From contig CAIIXF020000001.1 of the NCBI GenBank assembly GCA_903813345.2, positions 9,711,598-9,775,597 of the forward strand: DNA of 64,000 nucleotides, read 5' to 3'. Each line of letters opens with the position of its first letter. The stretch's first letter is position 1. The notes beneath the pieces are model-generated. The model had not been told where the DNA came from. It did not search any database and saw only the letters and a list, made by a program, of their open reading frames with translations. The translations under genes and the position numbers were made by a program. Shown here piece after piece: positions 25,301-36,100 of the stretch. The stretch comes from Owenia fusiformis. Its lineage: Eukaryota > Annelida > Polychaeta > Sabellida > Oweniidae.

Positions 25301-28037
25301 AGTGAAACTTACATCAGCAATAAATGCTGATTTCCCAAGATGGGGTGATTATCCAGAAAAGAGGAACCTCACTTATATTTCTAATTTAGTTAGGACTGCT
25401 ACATGGTTTGATGGGAAAAAATTATCAAATAGACCTGTAGTACAAGTTGACAAATATTTCGCACCAGCATTTTTCTTGGAACAATCTGAAGTGTTTAAAG
25501 ATTTGATACATCATAATATGACAAACAAAAACATAACATCAGGGATATACAAGAAGAATGTATGATCATATTTTTATCTTGACTACAAAACTAAAGATGC
25601 TTTTTTGGTTTGACTGGAGGTTGAAAATTTTTTAGCTTTACTGTCTTAAGCCTATCTTGATTCAAAAGGTTTCACCTGCTCCAACTTCACCTGTAACATG
25701 CTTCTAAGTAGGTATTTCTCAAAATGGCCACCTATTAGGCAAAGTGTTAGACAATGTGCCATGCTTATGAGTATCAAAGATGAACAAAATCACTCTACAA
25801 CTTTTGGAGATATAGTTAAGTGTCATCAACAGCTACCTTTTGCATACGTTTGACTTAGTTCGCTTCTTCACTCTTTCAGTTGACAATAAATCTCTGAAAT
25901 CTCCAAGCCATTGAGAGTTCGTCATCCAAATACAGACGATTTTCTATATATGGTAATTTACTCTGACATTATCGCATAGTTATGAGCACGCATTTAGCAT
26001 GTGTTCCTTCCAGCTCACTGATTGGTTAGAAGAACAGAACATGATACATAAATTTATGAAATAAATATTGTAACAACACATATTCCACTTCCAAATGGGC
26101 CATAGATATGTAAAAATCATGCTTGGTTCAAGGGTATTTCAATTGTTTCACTTAGCAAAGCAATGCCTGGTCTTTATACCACAGATAATGAGGGCTCCCC
26201 AAGAGGGAGTAGTGGGGTCGCTTTTGTCACTTTTAAGATTTCAAAATTCTCACTTTGTCACATTTAAAATTTACTTGTCATATTTTGTCAGATTCATTCC
26301 TTTTTAGTCAGTCAAAGTATTTAATGCACTAAATAGTCTGCTATGTTACATTGTTTGATTACTGGTTAGAATAAGTCATCTTAACTAGCATCAATTTTCA
26401 TTCAGAACGAATTATCTATTTTTGTCACTCTCAAAACACTTGTCAGTCCGATAAATATGCAAAATTGTCACTTGCAAGGATTAAGGATTGATTTGTCACA
26501 TTTGTTCATTTTTAAGTACCCCAAAGTTCCATTTAGTCACATTTTTAGAGGCCAGGTCACCTTATCACATACCCCTTGGGGAGCCCCATAATGGGAAGTT
26601 CTCCATATATATATACTGGTTACTCTAGGTTTGGCATCTTGAATCAGAAAAAACTGGAGCAAGTTTAAAAAACATTGTTTCCAATTTGGTTCATTATTTG
26701 ACCGATTAAGCCAGTTTGAGGTGAGAAAAAAATTATATTTTTCCTAAAGTGTTAAGTTCATACATGGGCTTTCAACTAGACATATTTTAGGGTGTGCCAG
26801 GAGAATCATGTAAACAAAACAAGTCAAAAATAATTCTTTAATTTACCCTATTCTTCTTATTTCAAACATCTATCCGCACTTGTAGTGTAACCTATAAATA
26901 ACATTGGGGGCTTCTGTTATGCTAATGATAACCCCTTGCACTGATAGTGGGAAGTCCTCCATCTAGGAGGTATATACACCAGGTAATGTTACTTAAAATT
27001 AAAAAAATATGGTCACCTGTCCTCTAGATTCAATTTTTGAATGAATCGTAGCATAATGTACAGATTATTTGATATCATGCTATTCTTGAAACATTTATAC
27101 GCAAAAATAACTGGGTCGCTCACCTCTTATGCCTATATGTGTTCAGTAATCATCAATTCTCGTGAGTAAAATTTCTCCAGGCCATTGAAAGTTCCGCTCA
27201 GTAAATTGACAATTTCTACTGCGCATGTGTCATAAAAACCCAGCGAAAATTTTTGGGAACACTATTGCGTTTTCTACCTTTTTTCCGGCATTTTTGGCAT
27301 CATAAAGTAATTCTCGAAGAAGAGTTGTCTTAGCAGTTCCTGCTTGACCTACAATGCAAACATTATGACCAGCAGCAACTAAATCCTTGACATTTTCCCG
27401 TGGTAAATTCACAAACTGAGCCATGTTTCCGGGTACCGTTGTGCGCATGCGCGCCTTTGCGTGATTTGCTTTATTCTCGCGAGATCCGGCGCTCCGTCCC
27501 CTTAAATTTTTATTTTGAACAACCATTATGATTTGGTGCATTATCTGACCAATAAAGCAGATTTGGAGGTATGAATATTTTTTTTATTTTTCTGTTTAGT
27601 GTTTTCTACAGGCCCTATGTGTCTCAGGATATTTGTTTAACGAAAACTAGACAAATAATTTATTTTAAAAATACATATTTTTTATTTTGGATGGAAGCTG
27701 CGTAACCTGAGAAATAATATAATAGTAATATATGGAGGACTTCCCATAACCGTGCCCCTATGCATAAAACGTTGCGAGAATTTGACACAAAGCTGAATTC
27801 TATCTAAATAACCACCAATCCAGCTTATTTTCAACAGCAAGATTTCAATACACAAGTATTTGTGGGGTGACTCACAGATATTGGCCAGATTAATTTGTAG
27901 TAGGATCTCATAGGCTCAAAGAATAATTCACAAGATACGACTATAAATTGGAAAATTTCAAAAAAATATGACCACCTTTTAAAAATGTTTCTTATACAAA
28001 ATGGTACCTGCTTCCCCATGACAGATTTTGCACTCAT
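19365..28037 (-). CDS. TAX1BP3: TAX1BP3 / TIP-1-like single PDZ-domain protein
   Basis: Small cytosolic protein that is almost entirely one PDZ domain; in vertebrates it binds C-terminal tails and competes with scaffold PDZ proteins. Coding exons on the minus strand: 28008-28037 (MSAKSVMGKQ, tentative), 20349-20501, 19980-20057, 19365-19598 (stop TAA 19365-19367). Junction phases are all 0 and the sum is 495 nt, giving 164 aa. The PDZ carboxylate loop region is RCGFKIGGGIDQDP, matching the GFSIGGGIDQDP signature of TIP-1; GVYITYIYDNSPAARAGLQI and VNGHDYTVVTH follow in the expected order. Human TIP-1 has 124 aa and ends soon after the PDZ, whereas this protein continues with a Gln/Tyr/Pro-rich tail of about 45 aa ending QRTY. 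The first exon rests only on phase and a Met start; the other three are firm. MGAT3 lies in intron 1 on the opposite strand. Confidence 0.85.
20255..20320. repeat. TTTG tetranucleotide microsatellite
   Basis: Run of GTTT/TTTG units with small interruptions inside a TAX1BP3 intron. Confidence 0.85.
21321..21999. mobile_element. GC-rich MITE with perfect 30-bp terminal inverted repeats
   Basis: The left end 21321-21350 (TTATGGCCTAGTCACATAGC then CCGGCCGATG) and the right end 21970-21999 are exact reverse complements. Reading TA as the flanking target gives TA at both ends, as in Tc1/mariner-type insertions. The 680-bp body is far more GC-rich than its surroundings, full of CGGCCG and GAGCTCGG motifs, with internal hairpins at 21365-21398 and 21829-21871. 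No transposase. Perfect arms suggest a recent insertion. It lies in TAX1BP3 intron 1. Confidence 0.85.
22295..22580. mobile_element. Small inverted-repeat element (GTGATCTCCCCAG ends), copy 2
   Basis: CAGTGATATCTCCAGGATTT on the left and GGCTGGGGATATCAT on the right, with GGGTGCAACTTT and CTGGGTGCGCC inside: the same layout as 3145-3338, but more diverged. Confidence 0.6.
24201..25565 (+). CDS. MGAT3: MGAT3-like beta-1,4-mannosyl-glycoprotein N-acetylglucosaminyltransferase (GT17)
   Basis: Golgi type II membrane glycosyltransferase of family GT17, the family that adds the bisecting GlcNAc to N-glycans. Single uninterrupted frame of 454 aa. The start is ATG 24201, because the frame upstream has only a TTG and then a stop at 24177. 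Short cytosolic MKKKT, signal anchor about residues 5-25, a stem, then an EGF-like Cys cluster CVCRNDYSGNDCGIP near residue 105, as in vertebrate MGAT3. The catalytic domain shows FNHEFDQLEARLHE, FLVVESNYSSHGDPKPLR, FSDADELVS (the acidic DADE motif), LKLYDGYPEP, PAGWHCSWCFSPK and INADFPRWGDYPEKRNL, all in family order. It is intronless and nested in a TAX1BP3 intron on the other strand. AATAAA occurs at 25885. Enzyme specificity in this species is inferred. Confidence 0.95.
   Translation: MKKKTLGLFFLTCNIAVCLLLYMILQIHKFGKQIHNIDSNRYTHDLSGSSYQKPAVVYPRINQDFIYRTLQLEDSVNLYFNTIGDAICYTEGTTKISIEDKTCVCRNDYSGNDCGIPKAVADAPSYSTLKSKLRRRLKPRRVVMAFTFNHEFDQLEARLHEHYKHVDVFLVVESNYSSHGDPKPLRLLEKLKNGYLAKYIPKLLYIFLDTFSPSGRIDGWAAENHIKNSASILGLPRLNQTRPDDLFLFSDADELVSKEVVIFLKLYDGYPEPMSFSLRWSTYTFYWKNKVNTVVTSACSLNMLRRLLENKSNNIRAAARELSSSKNLNNVMRYRKLYGDVGIWVVGSTMHPAGWHCSWCFSPKDILVKLTSAINADFPRWGDYPEKRNLTYISNLVRTATWFDGKKLSNRPVVQVDKYFAPAFFLEQSEVFKDLIHHNMTNKNITSGIYKKNV
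25722..25815 (-). repeat. Diverged copy of the 7511-8817 internal repeat unit
   Basis: On the minus strand it reads like the unit with GATTTTGTTCAT, GCATGGCACA and AAAATGG in the same order. It lies just after the MGAT3 stop and may be part of its 3' UTR. Confidence 0.5.
27278..27424 (-). CDS. PIF1-like helicase N-terminal exon or fragment
   Basis: Encodes 49 aa from MAQFVNLPRENVKDLVAAG to NAGKK, ended by an AAG|GTAGAA donor in phase 0. It contains a Walker A loop GQAGTAKTT preceded by LVAAGHNVCIV and followed by LLRELLYDAKNAGKK, the arrangement of PIF1 superfamily helicases (GSAGTGKS loop). The frame extends upstream to an earlier Met at 27541. No further helicase motifs follow within the window on this strand, so it is either the first exon of a gene whose rest I cannot find, or a leftover of a Helitron/PIF1 gene. 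A CpG-rich promoter-like segment lies directly upstream. The Walker A has Ala where PIF1 usually has Gly before Lys. Confidence 0.5.
27442..27484 (-). promoter_or_regulatory. CpG-rich promoter-like segment with NRF1-type and TCTCGCGAGA motifs
   Basis: TGCGCATGCGCG (27442-27453) matches the palindromic NRF1 consensus and TCTCGCGAGA (27475-27484) is the known housekeeping promoter palindrome bound by BANP. Both lie 18-60 bp upstream of ATG 27424 on the minus strand, in an otherwise AT-rich intron. Function is inferred from the motifs. Confidence 0.5.
28008..28037 (-). CDS. TAX1BP3: Candidate first coding exon of TAX1BP3
   Basis: Encodes MSAKSVMGKQ and then a GTACCA donor in phase 0, which fits the phase-0 acceptor at 20501. 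Joined, the N-terminus before the PDZ has about the length seen in TIP-1 proteins. The intron would be about 7.5 kb. An alternative start upstream of 20501 cannot be excluded. Confidence 0.45.
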
Positions 28038-28142
28038 TTTATAGCTGAGATCTTCATCTTTCTATTTCTACTTGTTTGGTTCGAGTAAATAACCTATGGA
28101 TGCAGTTATCTGACTTTTAATACGGCGAATATTTTTCACGAG

Positions 28143-28241
28143 ATCCGGACTCTTGTGTGTCCAAATATCATTGTACTGATGACGTCACATTTCTGGAACC
28201 ACGGGAGCACCATTCAGATTTGGACAGACAAGAGTCCGGCG
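28143..28241. repeat. Inverted repeat around a CRE-type palindrome
   Basis: TCCGGACTCTTGTGTGTCCA (left) and TGGACAGACAAGAGTCCGG (right) are inverted repeats of about 22 bp with one mismatch. The loop contains TGATGACGTCAC, a full CREB/ATF-type TGACGTCA site. It lies 100-200 bp upstream of the candidate TAX1BP3 start. Confidence 0.6.
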
Positions 28242-28385
28242 ATAAAGTATCACTGTTTTGGCCTCTTATCAACGCAGACTTGCTTGAATAACGGTCATTG
28301 GTGATAAAAAAAGTTAAAGAATAACAAGATGCTTCGAATGAGGTATGATTTGTCTCATATTTTTCAGAAATGGCTCCATAATTGT

Positions 28386-28449
28386 CATTTTAAAATTTGA
28401 AATTTTCTGAGGTGTCTCATCTTGAGGAATATTTATTGAGCTACTGATC
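28386..28449. repeat. 64-bp direct repeat, copy 1
   Basis: Identical by eye to 29570-29633, starting CATTTTAAAATTTGAAATTT and ending GAGCTACTGATC. The two copies bracket about 1.1 kb that includes the poly-C minisatellite. The adjoining GAGTGAAGACGAAGCTCTCT segment (about 28463-28515) recurs at 45882-45938 and, inverted and diverged, near 25845-25890. Confidence 0.75.
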
Positions 28450-29199
28450 CTGCTTACAAAAGAGTGAAGACGAAGCTCTCTTTTAAGAAGTGAAGTCAAA
28501 CAAATGCAAAGGGTAACGATTCTGTTGTCCTCTAAGCTATTTTTTCGCAAACATGTACATTTTCAAAAACATATGATACTGATACACGTTTGTGAGAAAG
28601 AATGTCGTGGGGAATCTGCCTACAACGCGTGAAATAAGGAAAAAGAAAAATCGTACCTTCGACGTTCCGACAAACCTTTTCGCTAACCAGTGTAATCAAG
28701 AGGATCCCCAGTATATAGGATGTATGATATAAATTAGAAAATGTACTGATCTCACTTGAGAATGAAGATATTCTAATTCTCATTGTCTGAATTTAAAAAT
28801 GTTTAAATAATATGCAGTAACTGTTTCAGAGAAAAATGTCATATTTGTTAATTTTAATGATTCTTCATGTTTTTGGGGAAATCATGTTTTACTGTTCCAG
28901 AAAGGAAGAGGAGTTCTATGAAAGCCATGACACTGTAGAGAAAGTTATACCCTTAACAAGAGCATACCAAAGTTTTCCTTATCTTAGCATTAAGCATTAT
29001 ATAGGATCACAAATACATTGCAAATATGAAAGTCAGAAAAACCTGTATACAGCTAGCTGTAGCATACTTTGTTCTGTTGGCTGGGATTAAATTTCGAAAT
29101 AATAAACATGACCGAGATTTGGTGTGAGACAAGTCCATACACAAAATACTCAAGAAATACATGTACATTAACTGACTTATTACCGCCTTTTAAAAGACT

Positions 29200-29535
29200 G
29201 AAAGACACTCCACCCTTATACCCCTATAGAATACTCCCCCACAGACTACCACCACCACCCCCTATTATTAACCCCCCCCCCCCTTCATAATGCCTTTGCA
29301 AATACCCCCCCCCCAGAATATTCCATGGTCAATACCCCCCCCAGAATTTTTTCGGTCTCCTACCCCCCCCCCCAGAATTTTTCGGTCAACACCCCCCCCC
29401 CAGAATATTTTGGTCTCCTACCCCCCCCCAGAATTTTTCGGTCAACACCCCCCCCCCCAGAATTTTTTGGTCTCCTACCCCCCCCCCCCCAGAATTTTTC
29501 GGTCAACACCCCCCCCCCCCCCAGAATTTTGCATC
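29200..29535. repeat. Poly-C minisatellite with alternating units
   Basis: About eight units, each a run of 7-14 C followed by AGAATTTTTCGGTCAACA or AGAATTTTTCGGTCTCCTA; the two unit types alternate, giving a roughly 60-bp higher-order repeat, and the C runs lengthen toward the right. Proline-rich open frames here are repeat artefacts. The minus strand can form G-quadruplexes. Confidence 0.9.
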
Positions 29536-29569
29536 CATACCCCACGTACATTTTTTAAATGGAATGGCC

Positions 29570-29633
29570 CATTTTAAAATTTGAAATTTTCTGAGGTGTC
29601 TCATCTTGAGGAATATTTATTGAGCTACTGATC
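29570..29633. repeat. 64-bp direct repeat, copy 2
   Basis: Second copy of 28386-28449, identical by eye, directly after the poly-C minisatellite. Confidence 0.75.
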
Positions 29634-30173
29634 TTACTACAAAAAAATCTGGCCGGGATCTATGGGGTGACTTGAAACATCAACCCCACATTTATGGGAA
29701 GGATAAATAAAAACATCATCTTTTCCAAACCCGGAAATGCCAAAGCTTTTGATTTTAAATTTGACAGGATTTATTTTGCCAATAAATCCTATCTATCTAA
29801 TAACTTTAAACTGTACAAATTTGACTCCTGTTTGTAGATAAATACTTTATCTTTTGAAATATAGCGGTATATATATGATATTCATGATATTAAATTACTT
29901 ACACTATAACATTCCAACGGATCTCCGGCTGTATGGGTAGCCATTTTGAAATTCTGATTAGGTTTCTACGAGATGTACATTTTGGTAACTATCTTTAGAC
30001 TGAAAAATCGACTGATATAGCACAATATGAATTATATCTTCATGTAAAATTATACAAATATTTTAATAAATACATCTGATCAGAAATTAGTTTGTTGAAA
30101 TTATTGACTGATGTATTACGTAAGTGCTACTAAAATTGTTGCTGGTTGTCGACCGGAAGTGATTTCATCCAAC

Positions 30174-33100
30174 ATGTTTTCAGAAATTATTTCCAGTCAT
30201 TTTCCCGAAATAGACAGTGAATACTTGGATTATGTTACTGGTAAGTATTGTATATGTGTAGAGTTATACTTTAGTAATATGTTGTATCTTTAAATTTTCA
30301 ACTAAATCTATAAATATAAAAGTTTTTATTGATACAAAAATTGACTTCATCATTGAGATCAGAAAAATTTTCATTCATTCATTCATTGCACAATACTTAG
30401 CAATTACCAGAGGTTTTTGGCCTATATAAAGGTGGCAGAATTATATTAACCATTCTTTTTCTGGTATTCTAGAGATTTCCTATGTACTTTTTGAATTCCA
30501 ATTTATGCCCCAAAAACGTGACTCTCAATGGGGTTTGTGTAAAAAACTGGGTACCTTACGTTCCTACCAGGGTTAGTAATTTGATTTTTTCCCCTCAAAA
30601 AAGCTGAACTGACCTACTCAACGTATAAGTCATACAATCAAGCAAACAACCGACCAAGCAACCAACTACTACTTTTTGCAAGGCCTGACTTCGTCGCTAA
30701 CATGCTAAATATAAGAGTTAGCTGACGTTTGGGAGTCTGACTTACCTTCTAAAGGTTAGAACCCGAATCTTAATGAAACCATATCACCTTTGTTCCGTCA
30801 ACCATGGAGCATTTGCCACAACATCCAAGAGGTAAATCATGGACCGAGAAAATGAATGATTTCCTTGTAAGTTCCGGAAGTTTCAATACGAAAAATTACT
30901 GAACATATATGAAAACCGAATATTTGTTCGTTGTTTTCACGATTTACAGGTTCGTATGTTCTTCAATGTTTTGGTCTAAATTATAAAGCATCACCAACAG
31001 GTCTTACTCTATTAATGGACTAATACAGCAGACGGTTCATATTTCTACGTAGCATTTCGTTCAGACAAATAGTGGGACTGTAGATCACGCAGTTTCGTTC
31101 GTTGCGTACTTCACTCGAAATTGGTAATTTTATATTGGCTACTTCACTTAGCTTGGCGGATGTAGAACATTGCTTAATATTCTTTTAATTTTCACACCAG
31201 ACATGCTTGGTTGACACGTCAACAAAGTAAAGTTCAAGGGTCAATGCGTTATTTCGTGATAACTACAACGCCTTCCCGAAAGTCAACATTGATGAAAAAT
31301 GAAAAAGTCGGAAAAGCATTTACACTAATTTCTATCAAATGCTATGTTTATGCATCATCATCGACGCAACAAAGGTGATATGGTTTCATTAAGATTCGGG
31401 TTCTAACCTTTAGAAGGTAAGTCAGACTCCCAAACGTCAGCTAACTCTTATATTTAGCATGTTAGCGACGAAGTCAGGCCTTGCAAAAAGTAGTAATCTA
31501 CCAAGAAACCAACCGGCAAAACAAACATCAACATTCTGTCAGTCACTCAGGCAATAAAAACAAGCAACTAAAGTTGTATTGTACGTCATAAGTTAATTGA
31601 TAGATTATAACAGCAATAAAGTATCGATTTATATATTAGATATAATATGGACAATGGACATGTCTTGTATATTTATCAGTAGTGCTGTTTTAGAAAAAGG
31701 AAATGTAGATTTTAAAAGTACCACTTCAATGTCCTTTGGGAACCTGAAAGAAAAGTTTAAATAAATTTGTCTAGGACAACCATTGACATATACCAAGGTT
31801 ATTGCAGTTTTGCTTTTTAAGGTGAAGATGAAGTTCTAAAGATGTCTGAAACAGGAAGCGCATGTTTTTCAGTATATTTTTCAGTGTTAGTCCATCAAAA
31901 TTTATGCCTTTCAGTTTATCTTTGCTTCAATTTTGTTGGTTCCATCTATCATTTATTTTGATTTGACTAAGCTCACTATGGTAATAGGGAAAGAAACACT
32001 GAACATATTGAAATAGGAATTTTAGTCCTCTGAAGATATGACAGATAAATGGAGAAAAAGAATACTGTGGGAAAGGACCATGAACAATATTTTGAAATTT
32101 CTTAGAAATGTCACTAAAGTAAACCCCCAAAACAAGCGAGCTTTAGAATTTTTTACTAAGAAGTGTTCATTTTCCTTATTTTGGGCGCTATTTTTGTTAA
32201 AGGCAATTTCATTTTTCCACTTTTATTATTTGTTGAAAAACATTTTGACAAATAATAGCTTTGTATAAAATTCTTACTTTCGTTCAATCTGTTAATTCAG
32301 GTATCCTCTCTGAAGGCAGTGATGAATTTTCATCATCAGATGATGTCTACGAGGCTGTTGGGGAGGTGCTCCAAGGCTTGGATGATAAGCCAGATGATGA
32401 CATTGAGAAACTCTGCAAGGAGCTCTTCAACATGATGAAAGAGTGAGCACATTAAAATATTACAAACTGGCTCACAAACTTTCAAATAACTAAATGCATC
32501 AATAACATCATCATATGTTTCCTCTCATATATTTTTCCTGTTTTGGTTGCTTTGTTTAAAGGCCCCATATAAAGTTTAAACCACCTTGGCTTATACAGAA
32601 TATATTAAGTAGTCTTGCCCAACATCTCTAAAACAACTTTTAAAGGCATGAAAATAGTAAATGAACTTATTTTCAACATTACACAGGGCCTTTAAAGGTA
32701 ATTTCTGGTGAGAAATGCATCCGTATCAACTAAAACAATGGCTCTCAGTAATCTTAATTCAGTTCTTTGTTCAGCCAAAGTAAAAAGGTTATTAACTTTG
32801 TAAACAGGATTATAATGCATGGAAAAGGTTAGTTAACAATTCTGTTGTTTTTCAGTGATAAAAAGGCCAGTAAAGGTCCAGTACGGATCCTAGATGCCCC
32901 AATGCAGATGGGAAGTTTAACTGATGCAGGGAATGGTACAGGAGATGATCATAGCATATGGATTGCTAAAAAGGATACTTCCTCGGTACTTTTAATGGCA
33001 TATATATTAATTACAGGTTTTTAAAAACATATTTATAACCCTTTATCAAGTTTAGTCATCTATGAAAAACTGTATAATGAACCTTTAAAAAATTAAAATA

Positions 33101-36100
33101 GTTTGAATAGGGGCTAAAACAGATATTAAGGAATTCTTGAATGTTTTTGGGAATTATTTGTACATACATGTATTTTTCTATTTCCAATTATTTCAATCAA
33201 AGTTAAATACTGTTTAGATATAGGACAGAGTATTCATCAATATATTTAAACTGGATAATATTAGCTTTTGAAAAAACTGTTTACATTCAACAATATGTTT
33301 TGAAATTTCAGACTGTTGACAAAAAAAAGTTAGGAAAGGCTGAGGAGAAAATCAAACAAAAACAGGACAAGCGTGCTGCAGATGACAGCAAATTTAGAGC
33401 TAAACCAGCAGAGAAAGGGTTTGAATTTAATTTACTCTGCATGTTGTGTTAAAGAAGGCATGTAAATGCCAGTTTTATTCATTGATTCAGTCTTCAACTC
33501 ACAATTTTTTTTTTATTGTATATCCCATAAGTATTATTGTTGCTCATTGGCTTATATTTGGTCATATGATATGAAAGTGAAAAATATCTGCCAGCAAAAA
33601 ATGAAAAGGTACTGATGACCAGTTAAGTCATGTGACCATCTAAAGAATATTCATCCTGGAATATCAGGCAGTATTCAACTATATTGACATCACTAGATTG
33701 TGATATCAATAGATTTAGAACAGAATGCCAAGGTAATGTGTAACGTTGAATTGCAGTATGGCGACTGCTAGTCAACAGGAGAGCAGGAAAGATGACTATG
33801 AAAACAATGACCCAAGTGTTAAAGTCTCAGACATAAGAATAGACAACTTTGATGTCTCATTTGGTGAAAGGTAAGTGCAAAGTAAAATTGTTCCCTTTTT
33901 GACTATTTTTGGAGAAAGCCCTGTAAAGTGTAAATTCCAGTATAAAATTATGCTTTATACAAAAAGAATGTTTTGATAATTGAGCAATCATCTCATAGAT
34001 ACTGTTTTTTTAAAAATAGACCAAGAGTTATGATTGGTGACATCATTAAAATGTTATGTTCTTTTTCAGGATATTACTCCAAAATGCTTCTATACTTTGT
34101 GCCTTTGGCAGGCGCTACGGGTTGGTGGGCAGGAATGGTGTGGGAAAAACCACTCTTCTTCACATGATCTCAAGGTTAGTACAAATAATGATTTCACCTT
34201 TTGGTATACAAAAATATTTCAAAATTTGAAAATGAATAAACATAATCAATATCAAAAAGATATTTTTGAAGATTAATCTTCCACTTGATTTTTGGCAAAA
34301 ACGAAAGGCAGCTGATAATCTACAGACTACATAATGGTCAGACATCACAAAAACCTTTAGCAGAAGAACTTATTTCATTCAGTGCATACAGAAAAAATAG
34401 CGTTCCAAAACATACTACAGCAACTATCTAGTCTCAATGAATCAGTGATGACCTAGTTTGTTTGTGCTAAAGGAAATGGGCATCTCCAAGTCTCTTGATA
34501 CAAGATAAGTTAACAATATTCATCATGTCTGTTTAGTGGCATATTAAAGATTCCGGCGTGTATAAGTATACTACATGTTGAGCAAGAGGTAGTTGGAGAT
34601 GACACGCTAGCCATACAGAGTGTTCTAGAAGCTGATGAACACAGAGAAGCTCTCATCAAAGAAGAGAAAGAAATCAATGCAACTCTGAATGCAGCTGGCT
34701 CTAAAAGGTACATTTTGTGAAATGTCAAGTTTTGTTAAAGGCCCCATATAAAGTTTAAACCACTTTGGCTTATATTGTAGTCTTACCAAATGTTATCAAA
34801 GTGTGATATGTGAATTTTTTTTTTTAATTTCAAAATGTGGTTTTTGATAGACTTTTTGTTCCAAAATTTGTGAATTTATTTAAAACCAACTTTTAGAGGT
34901 CACTCATATCTTCTAATTAGCCACAATTCATACCAATGCATAGCATTCATCCTCCCATGTTTTTTGCCGAAAAAATTAAGAAAATCGGCTCATAAATAAG
35001 CGAGAAATGAACTTATCAGTGCATGAAAATGGTTCTGAGAAAAATGCATTTCAAAATTTTAGTTCTCATAGAAACCAATGGTACAATGATATCTAAAACA
35101 TAATTTATTCTTCCTTTTAACCTGGTTAGACAACCAACATTAGTTTTTTATGAAAGTCTAACATATTTAGAAAAAATTGACATCGAAAAAAGAATTTCAA
35201 TTTTTTTCAAAAAGTTTTTGGTACCTTAGTGACATCACTAATGTTTCAAAATATTTTTGATATGTTAAAACATTGAAGTGGCCCATTGAATATGGCATTT
35301 TATTATTGAAATAGTGTGTCCTTTGTTCAATCTTTGCATTGGTGTTAAAAAGATAATCCTTTTTGAAATGCATTAAGAAATATTTGATGATTAAGAAATT
35401 TCAACTTTTTTGGAAAAATGGCGGGAAATTTGAATGTTTGAGAAATGAAATGCTCACAACTTTTTTATCAAAAATCTTTTTTTGTTCAAAAATCTCTAAA
35501 ACTACTTTTTAAGTCCTGACAAATAGTAAATGAATGATAAAGAAATATTTTCAAACTTTAGACGGGGACTTTAAAGAGAGATAATCAATCAGTCTGAATG
35601 GTTCAATATTTTTCCTGAATAGATCAGATATAGCATGGGCTTTCAACTAGGATATAGATTTTAGAAATACATTGCCAAAAGCCCCCAAATAAACACGAAA
35701 TTAATGTTTTACCAACCAGGAGCTAAATATTCTTTTTTTAAATCAACACATTTTTGTTAACACATTAAAGATAAAGAATCCTAAGTTTGATGTTAGTGAA
35801 AAAGAAATTGGCTTGAAGAAGAGTCCCTAGAAAACATAGAGCCTGAAAGTGATGGTTTTGCATTTATGTTTGTTATTACAGGGCTCGATCAGATAGTAAA
35901 CTGAGTGGCAGACTAGCAGAGATTTACCAAGAGATGGAAGATATTGAAGCTGACAAGGCCCCAGGAAGAGCTGCTGTTATACTCATTGGTTTAGGCTTCA
36001 GCGACCAAGACCAGCAGAGAACAACAAAGTAAGCATTGGCTATATAATACAATATGTTGGCCCTAAGTGTTTATTTGTCTTGACTTGAAGAAATCAACTT

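Larger units (their letters stand above)
26591..27748. mobile_element. Possible element flanked by GGGAAGT-TCTCCATATAT inverted repeats
   Basis: ATGGGAAGTTCTCCATATAT on the left and ATATGGAGGACTTCCCAT on the right form an imperfect inverted pair of about 18 bp; a third, direct copy TGGGAAGTCCTCCAT is at about 26949. Two internal segments (about 26690-26765 and 27530-27605) look like diverged direct repeats. The interval contains the PIF1-like fragment. The boundaries are tentative. Confidence 0.4.

Noticed and set aside
28836-29090. 84-aa frame beginning with a signal-peptide-like stretch
   Set aside because: No family likeness, no paired splice evidence, and AT-rich chance frames of this size are common here; kept only as a note.
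29290-29577. Proline-rich frames on the plus strand and a Gly-rich frame on the minus strand
   Set aside because: Translation of the poly-C minisatellite in several frames.
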